Assembly: GCF_004761865.1 (NCBI RefSeq)
Contig: NZ_SJDM01000002.1
Span: 1-64,000 of the forward strand
Origin: Crenalkalicoccus roseus
GTDB lineage: Bacteria; Pseudomonadota; Alphaproteobacteria; Acetobacterales; Acetobacteraceae
Length of the DNA: 64,000 nucleotides
Direction of reading: 5' to 3'
The notes under the pieces are model-generated. The model saw only the letters and a list, made by a program, of their open reading frames with translations, did no database searches and was not told where the DNA came from. How positions within the stretch are numbered: the stretch's first letter is position 1; each line of letters begins with the position of its first letter. The translations under genes and the position numbers were made by a program. This document shows, piece after piece, positions 52,101 to 60,137 of the stretch.

Positions 52101-52957
52101 GCGGGTCGGGGCAGGGCACGCTCGGCATCCTCGCCTGCGGGGGGGAGCTGCCGCTCTCCGTCGCCCGCGCCGCCCGCGCCGCCGGGCGGCCGGTCTTCGC
52201 CGTGGCCCTGGAGGGCTGGGCCGACCCCGCCGCCTGGGCGGGGATGCCGCACATGGTCGAGCGGGTGGGAGCGGCCGGGCGCATCCTCGCCGCGCTGCGG
52301 CGGGAGGGGGTGCGCCAGGTGGTGCTGGCGGGACGCGCCGCGCGCCCCTCGCTCCTGTCGCTGCGGCCGGATGCCACCGGGGCGCGCCTCCTCGCCCGCA
52401 TCGGCCGCGCCTTCTTCGCCGGTGATGATGGGCTGCTCCGCGCCGTCGCGCGGGTGCTGGAGGAGGAGGGGTTCGAGGTGGTCGCGCCCCATGCCGTGCT
52501 GTCCGATCTGCTGCCGGGCCCCGGCCTGCTCACCCGCGCCGCGCCCGACGGGACGGCGCGGGCCGACATCCAGCGCGGCATCGCCGTGGTGCGCGCCCTC
52601 GGCACGGTGGATGTCGGCCAGGGGGCGGTGGTGCAGCAGGGGCTCGTGCTCGGCGTCGAGGCGATCGAGGGCACCGACGCGCTGCTCGCGCGTTGCGCCG
52701 GGCTGAGGCGGGAAGGCCCGGGCGGCGTGCTGGTCAAGCTGGTGAAGCCCGGGCAGGACCGCCGCCTCGACCTGCCGACCATCGGTCCCGTCACCGTCGA
52801 GGGCGCGATCGCCGCCGGGCTGCGCGGCATTGCCATCGAGGCGGGCGGCACCATCCTGGTGGATCGCGCCGCCACCGTGGCCGCCGCCAACGCCGCCGGG
52901 CTGTTCCTGCTGTCCCTGCGCCCCGACGCCTTCACCGAGGAGGAGAGCACCCCATGA
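52097..52957 (+). CDS. lpxI: UDP-2,3-diacylglucosamine diphosphatase LpxI
   Basis: Splits UDP-2,3-diacylglucosamine to lipid X and UMP in lipid A synthesis, in bacteria lacking LpxH. The 286-residue protein has the DUF1009 pattern [92 protein letters not shown], and [46 protein letters not shown] 52097 overlaps the upstream gene stop (GTGA). It is usually found in the lpxD-fabZ-lpxA cluster; here it is apart from it. Confidence 0.93.
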   Translation: MSGSGQGTLGILACGGELPLSVARAARAAGRPVFAVALEGWADPAAWAGMPHMVERVGAAGRILAALRREGVRQVVLAGRAARPSLLSLRPDATGARLLARIGRAFFAGDDGLLRAVARVLEEEGFEVVAPHAVLSDLLPGPGLLTRAAPDGTARADIQRGIAVVRALGTVDVGQGAVVQQGLVLGVEAIEGTDALLARCAGLRREGPGGVLVKLVKPGQDRRLDLPTIGPVTVEGAIAAGLRGIAIEAGGTILVDRAATVAAANAAGLFLLSLRPDAFTEEESTP

Positions 52958-53346
52958 GCCGCTTCCTGCACACCATGATCCGGGTCGGCGACCTGGAGCG
53001 CAGCATCAAATTCTACACCGAGCTGCTGGGGATGAAGGAGCTGCGCCGGCGCGACGTGCCGGAGGGCAAGTACACCCTGGCCTTCCTCGGCTACGGGGAC
53101 GGCAACGCCTCCGGCCAGGCGGAGATCGAGCTCACCTACAATTACGGCGTCGAGACATACGAGCACGGCACCGCCTTCGGCCACCTGGCGATCGGCGTGC
53201 CGGACGTGAAGGCGGCGGTGGAGAAGGTCCGCGCCGGCGGCGGCAAGGTGACGCGCGAGCCGGGGCCGGTGAAGTTCGGCACCACCGTCATCGCCTTCGT
53301 CGAGGATCCGGACGGTTACAAGATCGAGCTGATCGAACGGACCTGA
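52954..53346 (+). CDS. gloA: lactoylglutathione lyase (glyoxalase I)
   Basis: Converts the glutathione hemithioacetal of methylglyoxal to S-lactoylglutathione. The 130-residue protein is a vicinal oxygen chelate fold, with [75 protein letters not shown] and [15 protein letters not shown]; metal ligands are His, Glu, His, Glu as usual. The start overlaps the lpxI stop as ATGA, with GGAGGAG ahead. Confidence 0.96.
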   Translation: MSRFLHTMIRVGDLERSIKFYTELLGMKELRRRDVPEGKYTLAFLGYGDGNASGQAEIELTYNYGVETYEHGTAFGHLAIGVPDVKAAVEKVRAGGGKVTREPGPVKFGTTVIAFVEDPDGYKIELIERT

Positions 53347-53404
53347 CGGGCGGCGGCGCAGGGCAGGCGCCCGCCCCGCGCCCGCGGCCGCCACCGGCAC
53401 TCCC

Positions 53405-54808
53405 ATGGCCTCCCTTCTCGACCCTTTCGGCCTGCTGCGGGACCTCGCGGCCGGCACGGAGCAGATCGGCCGCGCCCTGATCGGGCAGGAGCGCGTCCGC
53501 CTCGCCGTCACCGGCCTGACCCGCGCGGGCAAGACGGTGTTCCTCACCTCGCTGGTGGCCAACCTGCTCGCGGCCGGACGCGGCAGCCGCACCCTGCCGG
53601 CGCTGGAGCAGGCGGCGGGCGGGCGGCTGCGCGCCGTCCGCCTGGTGCCCGCGGGGGTGGAGAGCGTGCCGCGCTTCGACGTGCATGCCCATCTCGAGGC
53701 CCTGGCGCGGGATCCGCCCGCCTGGCCGGACCGCACCGAGGACCTCTCCACCCTCGAACTGACGCTGGAACTCGACCGGCAGGGCATGTTCGGCTCCCTC
53801 CTCGGCACCCGCACCGTCACGCTGGAACTGCTCGACTATCCGGGCGAGTGGCTGCTCGACCTGCCGATGCTGGACCAGGACTACGCCGCCTGGTCGCGGG
53901 AGACGCTGGCGCGGCTGCGCGCGCCGGAAAGGCTGCCGGCGACGCGGGAATTCCTCGCCTTCGCGGACGCCCTGCCGGAGGACGCGCCGGCGGAGGAGGC
54001 GCTGGCCCGCCGCGGCCACGCCCTCTACCGCGAGGCGCTGCGCGGCTGCCGCGACCGCCTCGGCTTCCGCTTCCTGCAGCCGGGGCGGGTGCTGAACCCC
54101 GGACCGCGCGGCGAGGCGCCGCTGCTCTGGTTCTTCCCCTTGCCGCGGCCGGGCGGCACCGGCCTCGCCGGCCTGCTCGCCCGCCGCCACGCCGCCTATG
54201 TGGCGGAACAGCGGGAGCGCTTCTTCGAGCCCTTCTTCCGCCGCTTCCACCGCCAGGCGGTGCTGGTGGACGTGCTCGGCGCCCTGCATGCCGGAGAGGC
54301 CGCCTTCGCCGACACCGCCGAGGCGCTGGGCGCCATCGCCGCCAGCCTGCGCCAGGGCACCGGCCTGCTGGAGCGGCTGCTCGGCCTCGGCACCACGCGC
54401 ACCGCCTTCGTCGCCACCAAGGCCGACCACGTCCCCGCCCGCCAGAGGGAGGCGCTGACGGCGCTGCTCGGCCACCTGGTCCAGGCCCCGCAGGCGAGCG
54501 CGGCGGTGGCGGGGGCCGTCACCGCCGTGCACGCCCTGGCGGCGATCCGCTGCACCGAGGAGGACGTGGTCAGCCTGGAAGGCCGCCCCGTCGGGGCGGT
54601 GCGCGGCGTGCTGCTGAAGGAGGGGCGCAGCGCCAAGGTCTATCCCGGGGAGGTGCCGATGCGCCCGCCCGAGCCCGGCTTCTGGCAACATGCCTTCTTC
54701 GAGATGCCGGCCTTCCAGCCGCCGCGCCTCGACCCCGCGGGCGGCTCGGGCGTTCCGCATCTCGGGCTGGACGCGCTGCTGGCCTGGCTGATCGGAGACC
54801 TGCTGTGA
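53405..54808 (+). CDS. ycjX: YcjX-family ATP/GTP-binding protein
   Basis: A 467-residue protein with a P-loop (GLTRAGKT, residues 37-44) and the YcjX family features LELLDYPGEWLLDLPMLDQDYAAWS (Walker B/switch), FLQPGRVLNPGPRGEAPLLWFFPLPRP and TKADHVPARQREALTALL, as in E. coli YcjX, a stress-induced NTPase with unresolved function. It is cotranscribed with the YcjF-like membrane protein through a GTGA overlap, as in other proteobacteria. Confidence 0.92.
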   Translation: MASLLDPFGLLRDLAAGTEQIGRALIGQERVRLAVTGLTRAGKTVFLTSLVANLLAAGRGSRTLPALEQAAGGRLRAVRLVPAGVESVPRFDVHAHLEALARDPPAWPDRTEDLSTLELTLELDRQGMFGSLLGTRTVTLELLDYPGEWLLDLPMLDQDYAAWSRETLARLRAPERLPATREFLAFADALPEDAPAEEALARRGHALYREALRGCRDRLGFRFLQPGRVLNPGPRGEAPLLWFFPLPRPGGTGLAGLLARRHAAYVAEQRERFFEPFFRRFHRQAVLVDVLGALHAGEAAFADTAEALGAIAASLRQGTGLLERLLGLGTTRTAFVATKADHVPARQREALTALLGHLVQAPQASAAVAGAVTAVHALAAIRCTEEDVVSLEGRPVGAVRGVLLKEGRSAKVYPGEVPMRPPEPGFWQHAFFEMPAFQPPRLDPAGGSGVPHLGLDALLAWLIGDLL

Positions 54809-55689
54809 GCGACAGGCCGCAAGGACCGCGGGTGATTCTGGAGGAGGAGGCGGAGCGGGACCGGCCCGCGCCCCGCCTCGACTTCGGCTGGGAGCAGGCG
54901 GTGGCGCCGGTGGCGCCGGCGCCGAAGCCGCGGCGCTGGTCCGGCCTCGGGCGGCTCGCCGCCGGGGCGGGGGTGCTGATCCTCGGCCTCTCGGCGCTGG
55001 AATCCTTCAACTTCGTCGCCGCGCAATTCGAGCGCGGCGCCGCGCTCGGCCTGCTGACCCTCGGCGTGGTGGTGGCGGGGTTCGGGCTGATCCTCTCCGC
55101 CGGCTGGGCGGAGCTGCGCGGCCTGCTGGCGCTGCGCTCGGTGGACCGCGCCCGCGCCGCCTTCGCCCGCGGCGACCTGGAGGCGGCGCGGGCCGAGGCG
55201 GTGCGCTGGGCCGGCGGGGTGGAGGAGGCGGCCTCGCTGCAACCCGCGCTGCGCGAGGCCCGCAGCGTCGAGGAGCTGCGCGCGCTGCTGCTGGCCGGTC
55301 CGTTGCGGACGCTGGAGGCGCGCGCCGCCACGCTCGGCCGCAATGCCGCGGTGCAGTCCTTCGCCGTCACCGCCATCAGCCCCTCGCCGGCGCTCGATGC
55401 GCTGATCTTCGCCTGGCGCGGGGTGCGGCTGCTGCGCCAGGTGGCGGCGCTGCACGGGGTGCGGCCGGGCATCGCCGCGACGCTGGCGCTGATGCGCCGC
55501 ACCCTGTTCGACGCGGCGACGGTCGCGGCTACCGACATCGCGGTGGACGCCGCGGCACGGGCGCTGCTGACCAACCCCCTGATGCAGAAATTCGCCGGCG
55601 AGGCGGCGGCCGGCGCGGTGGCGGCACGGCGGATGCTGCGCCTTTCCCGCGCCGCCGCCGAGGCCTGCCGGCCGGTGCCACCGGGCTGA
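54805..55689 (+). CDS. ycjF: YcjF/TIGR01620-family membrane protein
   Basis: A 294-residue inner-membrane protein (DUF697). An acidic soluble N-terminus (VILEEEAERDRPAPRLDFGWEQAV) is followed by membrane segments (LAAGAGVLILGLSALESFNFV and GLLTLGVVVAGFGLILSAGWAELRG) and the C-terminal helical domain with SPSPALDALIFAWRGVRLLRQVAALHGVRPG and TDIAVDAAARALL. Function is unknown, with the ycjX-ycjF pair linked to stress operons. The GTG start overlaps the ycjX stop. Confidence 0.9.
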   Translation: MSDRPQGPRVILEEEAERDRPAPRLDFGWEQAVAPVAPAPKPRRWSGLGRLAAGAGVLILGLSALESFNFVAAQFERGAALGLLTLGVVVAGFGLILSAGWAELRGLLALRSVDRARAAFARGDLEAARAEAVRWAGGVEEAASLQPALREARSVEELRALLLAGPLRTLEARAATLGRNAAVQSFAVTAISPSPALDALIFAWRGVRLLRQVAALHGVRPGIAATLALMRRTLFDAATVAATDIAVDAAARALLTNPLMQKFAGEAAAGAVAARRMLRLSRAAAEACRPVPPG

Positions 55690-55925
55690 GCCGCCGGGCC
55701 TCGGGCGACCGCCGCGGCATGGCGCGCCTTCCCGGACGCATCGAGGAGGCACGGCCTCTTCGATGGGGTCCCGGAAGGCGCCCCGCCGCCGGTGCGGCGG
55801 GCCAGGCGCAGCGCCGGGGAGGCGGATCGGGGATGGCTGGAAGCAGCCGGGAGCGTGCCTCCGCTCCACGAACAAGGCGCCGGAGCCGTCTCCGCACCCG
55901 CAGCCGGGTGGAAACGCCTCTGGTC

Positions 55926-56900
55926 TCAGTTCAGCGTCACGTTCGCCCGGCGCACCACCTCGCCCCACTTGGCGATCTCGGCGCGGATGAAGGCGGCGAA
56001 CTCCTCCGGCGTGCGCGGATCGGGCAGCGCGCCGAGCTGCTGGATGCGCTGGATCATCTCCGGCTCGCGCAGGATGGCGGTGACGTCGGCGTTGATCCGG
56101 CGGATGATCTCCTTCGGCGTCGCCGCGGGCGCGACCAGGCCGGTCCAGCCGAAGGCCTCGTAGCCCGGCAGGACCGTCTCGGCGATGGTCGGAACCTCGG
56201 GCAGCCAGGGGATGCGCTGCGGCGTGCCCACCGCCAGCGCCTTCGCCCGCCCCTCGCGCAGATGGCCGAGGGCGGAGGTGACGCTGTCGAACATCAGCGG
56301 CACGTTGCCCGCGACCAGGTCGGTGATCGCCGGCCCGCTGCCGCGGTAATGCACGATGTTCAGCCGGATGCCGAGCAGGTGCTGGAACAGCTCGGCCGAG
56401 AGGTGCTGGCTGGTCGCCGGCCCGGCCGAGGCCATGTCGAGCGCCCCCGGCCGCTCCCTCGCCAGGCGCACCAAATCCTGCACCGTGTTCCCGGGAAAGG
56501 AGGGGTGGGCGATGATCAGCAGCGGCACCATGGCGATGTTGGTGATCGCCGCGAAATCCCTCTCCGCGTCGTAGGGCGGGCGGACCAGCACGGAAGGGTT
56601 GATGCCGAGCGTGCCGGAGGTGCCGGCGGTCAGCGTGTAGCCGTCGGGCGGCGCCGTGGCGCCGGCCTGCATCGCCGGAGCGCCGGCACCGCCGGCGCGG
56701 TTCTCCACCACCACGCGCTGCGGCCAGCGGCGGGAGAGCTGGTCGGCGACGTGGCGGGTGATGATGTCGGCGGCCTGGCCGGGCGGGAAGGGCACGATGA
56801 TGCGCACCGGCCGCTCCGGCCAGCCTTCCTGGGCACGGGCGATCGCGGGCGCGGCGAGCGCGGCCGCGGCGGCGGCAAGGATGGCGCGGCGGCGTGGCAT
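55926..56900 (-). CDS. TctC/Bug-family tripartite tricarboxylate binding protein
   Basis: A 324-residue extracytoplasmic solute receptor. It starts with signal peptide MPRRRAILAAAAAALAAPAIARAQ, then WPERPVRIIVPFPPGQAADIITRHVADQLSRRWPQRVVVENRAGGAG, PPDGYTLTAGTSGTLGINPSV and SAGPATSQHLSAELFQHLLGIRLNIVHYRGSGPAITDLVAGNVPLMFDS, the Bug signature. GGGGAGGACC precedes the start. No TctAB membrane genes are near; Bug proteins are often orphans and bind carboxylates such as tartrate. It is divergent from an isopropylmalate/tartrate-dehydrogenase-like gene, hinting at a shared substrate. The 236 bases to ycjF (55690-55925) hold only GGAAACG-type repeat fragments. Confidence 0.92.
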   Translation of the reverse strand: MPRRRAILAAAAAALAAPAIARAQEGWPERPVRIIVPFPPGQAADIITRHVADQLSRRWPQRVVVENRAGGAGAPAMQAGATAPPDGYTLTAGTSGTLGINPSVLVRPPYDAERDFAAITNIAMVPLLIIAHPSFPGNTVQDLVRLARERPGALDMASAGPATSQHLSAELFQHLLGIRLNIVHYRGSGPAITDLVAGNVPLMFDSVTSALGHLREGRAKALAVGTPQRIPWLPEVPTIAETVLPGYEAFGWTGLVAPAATPKEIIRRINADVTAILREPEMIQRIQQLGALPDPRTPEEFAAFIRAEIAKWGEVVRRANVTLN

Positions 56901-56927
56901 TGGCGGTCCTCCCCTCGGTTTGGGCTA

Positions 56928-56956
56928 GGTATAAGCGAGCAGGCCGGTTCCGCCAA
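56928..56956 (-). promoter_or_regulatory. candidate promoter of the TctC-like gene
   Basis: On the minus strand, TTGGCG (56956-56951), a 17-base spacer and TATACC (56933-56928) form a fair sigma-70-like promoter 27 bases before ATG 56900. The overlapping plus-strand TATAAG (56930-56935) could serve the divergent gene. The 86-base gap is too small for two independent full promoters, so joint control is likely. Confidence 0.4.
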
Positions 56957-56986
56957 ACGGGGCGCCGCCGGGAAGAGGGGGGCATC

Positions 56987-58078
56987 ATGCCGCTCGGCAG
57001 CAACAGCGTGCGCATCGCCGTCATGCCGGGGGACGGCATCGGCACCGAGGTGACCGAAGCGGCGCTCGCCGTGCTGGAGCGGCTGGCGCAGCGGCACGGG
57101 CTCGGCATCGCCACCGAGACGCTCGCCGCCGGCGCCTTCCACTACCGGGAGACCGGCACCGCGATGGACGAGGCCACCTTCCGCCGCGCCGAGGCGGCAG
57201 ACGCCATCCTGCTCGGTGCCATGGGCTGGCCGGACATCCGCTACTCGGACGGGACCGAGATCGCGCCGCAGCTCGACCTGCGCTTCCGCCTGAACCTCTA
57301 CGCCGGGGTCCGCCCCTTCCGCGCGCTGCCGGGCGTGCCGCTCGCCCTGGCCGATCCGCGCGCGCGGGAGATGGACCTCGTGATCCTGCGCGAGAGCACG
57401 GAGGGGCTGTTCTTCTCCCGCGGCCGCGGCGTGGTGACGGAGGAGATGGCGGAGGAGACGCTGCGCATCACCCGCCCCGTCACCGAGCGCCTGTCGCGCT
57501 TCGCCTTCCGCCTGGCGGAGCGGCGCGCGGCGCGCAGGGGCCGGCCGGGGCGGGTGACGCTGGTGGACAAGGCCAACGTGTTCCGCGCCTTCGCCTTCAT
57601 GCGCGCCGTGTTCGACGAGGTGGCGCGGGAATTCCCGGGCGTGTCGGCCGCGCACCACTACGTGGACGCGATGGCGCTCGACCTGGTGCGGCGCCCCTGG
57701 GCGTTCGACGTGCTGCCGATGGAGAACATGTTCGGCGACATCCTCTCCGACCTCGCGGCGGGGCTGATCGGCGGCATGGGCTTCGCGCCGAGCGCCGATG
57801 TCGGCGACGCCCATGCCGTGTTCCAGCCGGCGCACGGCACGGCCCCCGACATCGCGGGCAAGGGCGTCGCCAACCCCACCGCCATGCTCCTCTCCGCCGC
57901 CATGATGCTGGACTGGCTGGCCGGGCGTGGCGCCGGGGAGGGCTTCGCCGAGGCGGCGGCGGAGCTGGAGGCGGCGGTGGACGCGGCCTTCGCCGGCGGG
58001 CTGCGCACCGCCGACATCGGCGGGCGCGACGGCACGGCGGCGGCCACGCGCGCCGTGCTCGACCGGATCGGCGGCTGA
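56987..58078 (+). CDS. isopropylmalate/isocitrate dehydrogenase family protein
   Basis: A 363-residue NAD-dependent beta-decarboxylating dehydrogenase. It has IAVMPGDGIGTEVTEAALAVL, LDLRFRLNLYAGVRPFRALPGVP, the substrate-binding ILRESTEGLFFSRG, VTLVDKANVFRAFAFMRAVFDEVAREF, YVDAMALDLV, MENMFGDILSDLAAGLIGGMGFAPSADVG and FQPAHGTAPDIAGKGVANPTAMLLSAAMMLDWL. The segment ESTEGLF points to the tartrate/isopropylmalate-like branch rather than true LeuB. It is divergent from a Bug-type receptor, consistent with use of a carboxylate such as tartrate. ATG 56987 follows GGAAGAGGGG. Confidence 0.9.
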   Translation: MPLGSNSVRIAVMPGDGIGTEVTEAALAVLERLAQRHGLGIATETLAAGAFHYRETGTAMDEATFRRAEAADAILLGAMGWPDIRYSDGTEIAPQLDLRFRLNLYAGVRPFRALPGVPLALADPRAREMDLVILRESTEGLFFSRGRGVVTEEMAEETLRITRPVTERLSRFAFRLAERRAARRGRPGRVTLVDKANVFRAFAFMRAVFDEVAREFPGVSAAHHYVDAMALDLVRRPWAFDVLPMENMFGDILSDLAAGLIGGMGFAPSADVGDAHAVFQPAHGTAPDIAGKGVANPTAMLLSAAMMLDWLAGRGAGEGFAEAAAELEAAVDAAFAGGLRTADIGGRDGTAAATRAVLDRIGG

Positions 58079-58099
58079 CGCGATGCCCGGCGCGGCGGC

Positions 58100-59308
58100 T
58101 CAGCCCCCGTTCGCCGGCCGCTCGCCGACCTGCACCGTCACGTCCTGGCGCCTGCCGTCGCGCAGGATGGTGATGCTCGCCCGCTCGCCCGGTGCCTTGC
58201 CCGCCACCCGCCGCACCAGCTCGCGCGTGCCCTGCACCCGCTCGCCATCCACCGCCACGATCACGTCGCCCTCGCGGATCCCGGCCCGGTCGGCGGGGCC
58301 GCGGGGAACGACGCCGGCGATGACCACCCCCTGCTCCGGCTCCGCGCCCTCGCCGCCGAGCAGGCCGGAGAGCACGCCGCGCCGGCCCTCCTGCTGCGCG
58401 GCGACCCCGCCGAGGGAGACGCCGAGCCAGCCGCGCCGCACCTGCCGCCCGGCGGCGAGCTGCTCGACGATCGGCGCCGCGAGGTCGGAAGGCACGGCGA
58501 AGCCGATTCCCGCATAGGCCCCGGTCGGGGAGTAGATGGCGGTGTTGATCCCGATCACCTCGCCCGACAGCGCGAACAGCGGCCCGCCGGAATTGCCGGG
58601 ATTGATCGGCGCGTCGGTCTGGATGAAGTCGTCGAAGATGCTGACGCCGATAGTGCGCCCGAGCGCCGAGACGATCCCCTTGGTGACGCTGCCGCCGAGG
58701 CCGAAGGGGTTGCCCGCGGCCATCACCCACTGGCCGATGTTCAGCGCCGAGGAGGCGCCGAAGGCGACGTAGGGCAGCGGCCGCCCCGCCTCGATGCGCA
58801 GCACCGCGAGGTCGGTCAGCTCGTCGGTGCCGAGGATGCGCGCCGGCAGCTCGGTGCCGTCGAGCAGCGAGACCACGACGCGGTTCGCCTGGCCGACCAC
58901 GTGGTTGTTGGTGACCACCAGCCCGTCGGGGTGGATGATGAAGCCGGACCCCGCCCCCTGCACCTCGGGCTGCATGCGGCCGCGAAAGCGGTCGCGGAAG
59001 AAGCGCTCATAGGGCGTGCCGCGCAGTTCCGGCGGCAGGGTGGGGCGCGCCTCGCGGGTGATGGCGATGCTGACCACCGCCGGCATGACCTGCGCCGCCA
59101 GCCGTTCGAAATCCGGCGCCATGCGTACCACGGGCCCGTCCGGCGCCACCGGCTGTGCCGGGGTGGGAGCGGGCAGGCGGGGCGCCTCGGCCCTGGGCGT
59201 GGGCGGGGCGGGAGGCGGCGGCGTGGGCGCGGGATCGTCGCAGCCGGCCAGCAGCAGCGGAATGGCCAGCACGCCGGCCAGGGCGCGCGGGAGATGGCGG
59301 AGCGGCAT
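58100..59308 (-). CDS. HtrA/DegP-like trypsin-type lipoprotein protease
   Basis: A 402-residue periplasmic serine protease. LLLAGC gives a lipoprotein signal with Cys23, followed by a Pro-rich linker (about 24-55). The protease domain has His136 (VVTNNHVVG), Asp166 (TDLAVLRI) and Ser240 (PGNSGGPL), and one PDZ domain at about 290-395 (GVVIAGVVPRGPADRAGIREGDVIVAVDGERVQG). It belongs with DegP/DegS quality control proteases. ATG 59308 is used because longer frames add no signal-like region. It is convergent with the dehydrogenase gene. Confidence 0.93.
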   Translation of the reverse strand: MPLRHLPRALAGVLAIPLLLAGCDDPAPTPPPPAPPTPRAEAPRLPAPTPAQPVAPDGPVVRMAPDFERLAAQVMPAVVSIAITREARPTLPPELRGTPYERFFRDRFRGRMQPEVQGAGSGFIIHPDGLVVTNNHVVGQANRVVVSLLDGTELPARILGTDELTDLAVLRIEAGRPLPYVAFGASSALNIGQWVMAAGNPFGLGGSVTKGIVSALGRTIGVSIFDDFIQTDAPINPGNSGGPLFALSGEVIGINTAIYSPTGAYAGIGFAVPSDLAAPIVEQLAAGRQVRRGWLGVSLGGVAAQQEGRRGVLSGLLGGEGAEPEQGVVIAGVVPRGPADRAGIREGDVIVAVDGERVQGTRELVRRVAGKAPGERASITILRDGRRQDVTVQVGERPANGG

Positions 59309-59431
59309 GGGTTGGTGGCTTTCTCCTCTCGCCCCATGGTGCCTCAAGGGCATGGGACCGCAACGCCCGAGCAGGCTGGAAGTGGCCCGCCGCCGTCCGG
59401 GCGGAGGAGGGCGCCCGCGCCTGGGGGCGCG

Positions 59432-59836
59432 TCAGGCCGCGGCGCGGCAGGGGGCGACGCTGGCCAGCGCCCGCGCCAGGGCCGAGACGTCGAAGGGCTT
59501 CATCAGCACCGTCAGCGGCCCGGCCTCATCGGCGCACAGGCAGCGGTCCATGCCGGGGGGCAGGTAGCCGGTCATCACCACCACCGGCAGGCCGGGATGG
59601 CGCGCCCTGAGGCGCGGGATCAGCTCCCAGCCCGGAAGCCGGGGCATCGCGAGGTCGGTGACGAGCACGTCGAAAGGGGCGCGGTCCGCCAGTTCGAGCG
59701 CCACGGCCCCGTCGCTCGCCAGGAGCACCTCGTGGCCGAGATCGGTGAGGGCATCCTCGACCACCATGGCCGCGAGGGCCTCGTCCTCGGCGACAAGGAT
59801 CCGCAATGGATGACCAGCCTCCTCCGCGATGGCCAT
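59432..59836 (-). CDS. single-domain response regulator
   Basis: A 134-residue receiver with no output domain. Phospho-acceptor Asp61 (LVTDLAMPRLPGW), acidic residues ILVAEDEA, a conserved Thr in VVMTGYLP, and Lys113 (LMKPFD) are all present. It has a short Cys-containing loop (MDRCLCADEAG) that is not typical. It resembles CheY-like or FixJ-N-type proteins used in phosphorelays. No kinase is adjacent. GGAGGGGGG stands about ten bases before ATG 59836. Confidence 0.88.
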   Translation of the reverse strand: MAIAEEAGHPLRILVAEDEALAAMVVEDALTDLGHEVLLASDGAVALELADRAPFDVLVTDLAMPRLPGWELIPRLRARHPGLPVVVMTGYLPPGMDRCLCADEAGPLTVLMKPFDVSALARALASVAPCRAAA

Positions 59837-60133
59837 GCGCGCATCCCCCCTCCGCGCCGGCTGTTGCCTCCGGCCGCGAGCCCGCAGCCCTAGCCGATGA
59901 CCCCCCTCCGCGCCGTTCAACAGCGTGAGAAGAAAGAGACGCGTTCGCGAGTGTGGCGCCAGCCCCAGTCGCCCTTCATCGGGTGCTGCTTCACCGCTCC
60001 AGCGCGCCCGTCTTCGCGGATCCGGCGCTAGGGCATTGTCCGTTCACCCCCCGGCTCGCGGAAAATACTCCAGCGCGTCGCGTGTGCGGGCCTCTTCACC
60101 CGTTCAGGTGAGGCCATCTGAACGGGATCTGCT
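59837..60133. other. 297-base intergenic region with two repeat copies
   Basis: It contains GGATCCGGCGCTAG at 60018-60031 (one change from the 14-mer core), followed by GGGCATTGTCCGTTC, a variant of GAGCGGATCCCGTTC, and then the hairpin copy at 60080-60137. No gene is supported. Confidence 0.6.
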
Positions 60134-60137
60134 CTAG
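60080..60137. repeat. REP-like hairpin element, second copy
   Basis: About 86% identical to 2955-3012. The stem is CCCGTTCAGGTG / CATCTGAACGGG (60099-60126) with an AGGC loop and one G-T wobble, followed by ATCTGCTCTAG. Its CTAG supplies the stop codon (60134-60136) of the minus-strand glycosyltransferase gene. Confidence 0.72.
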
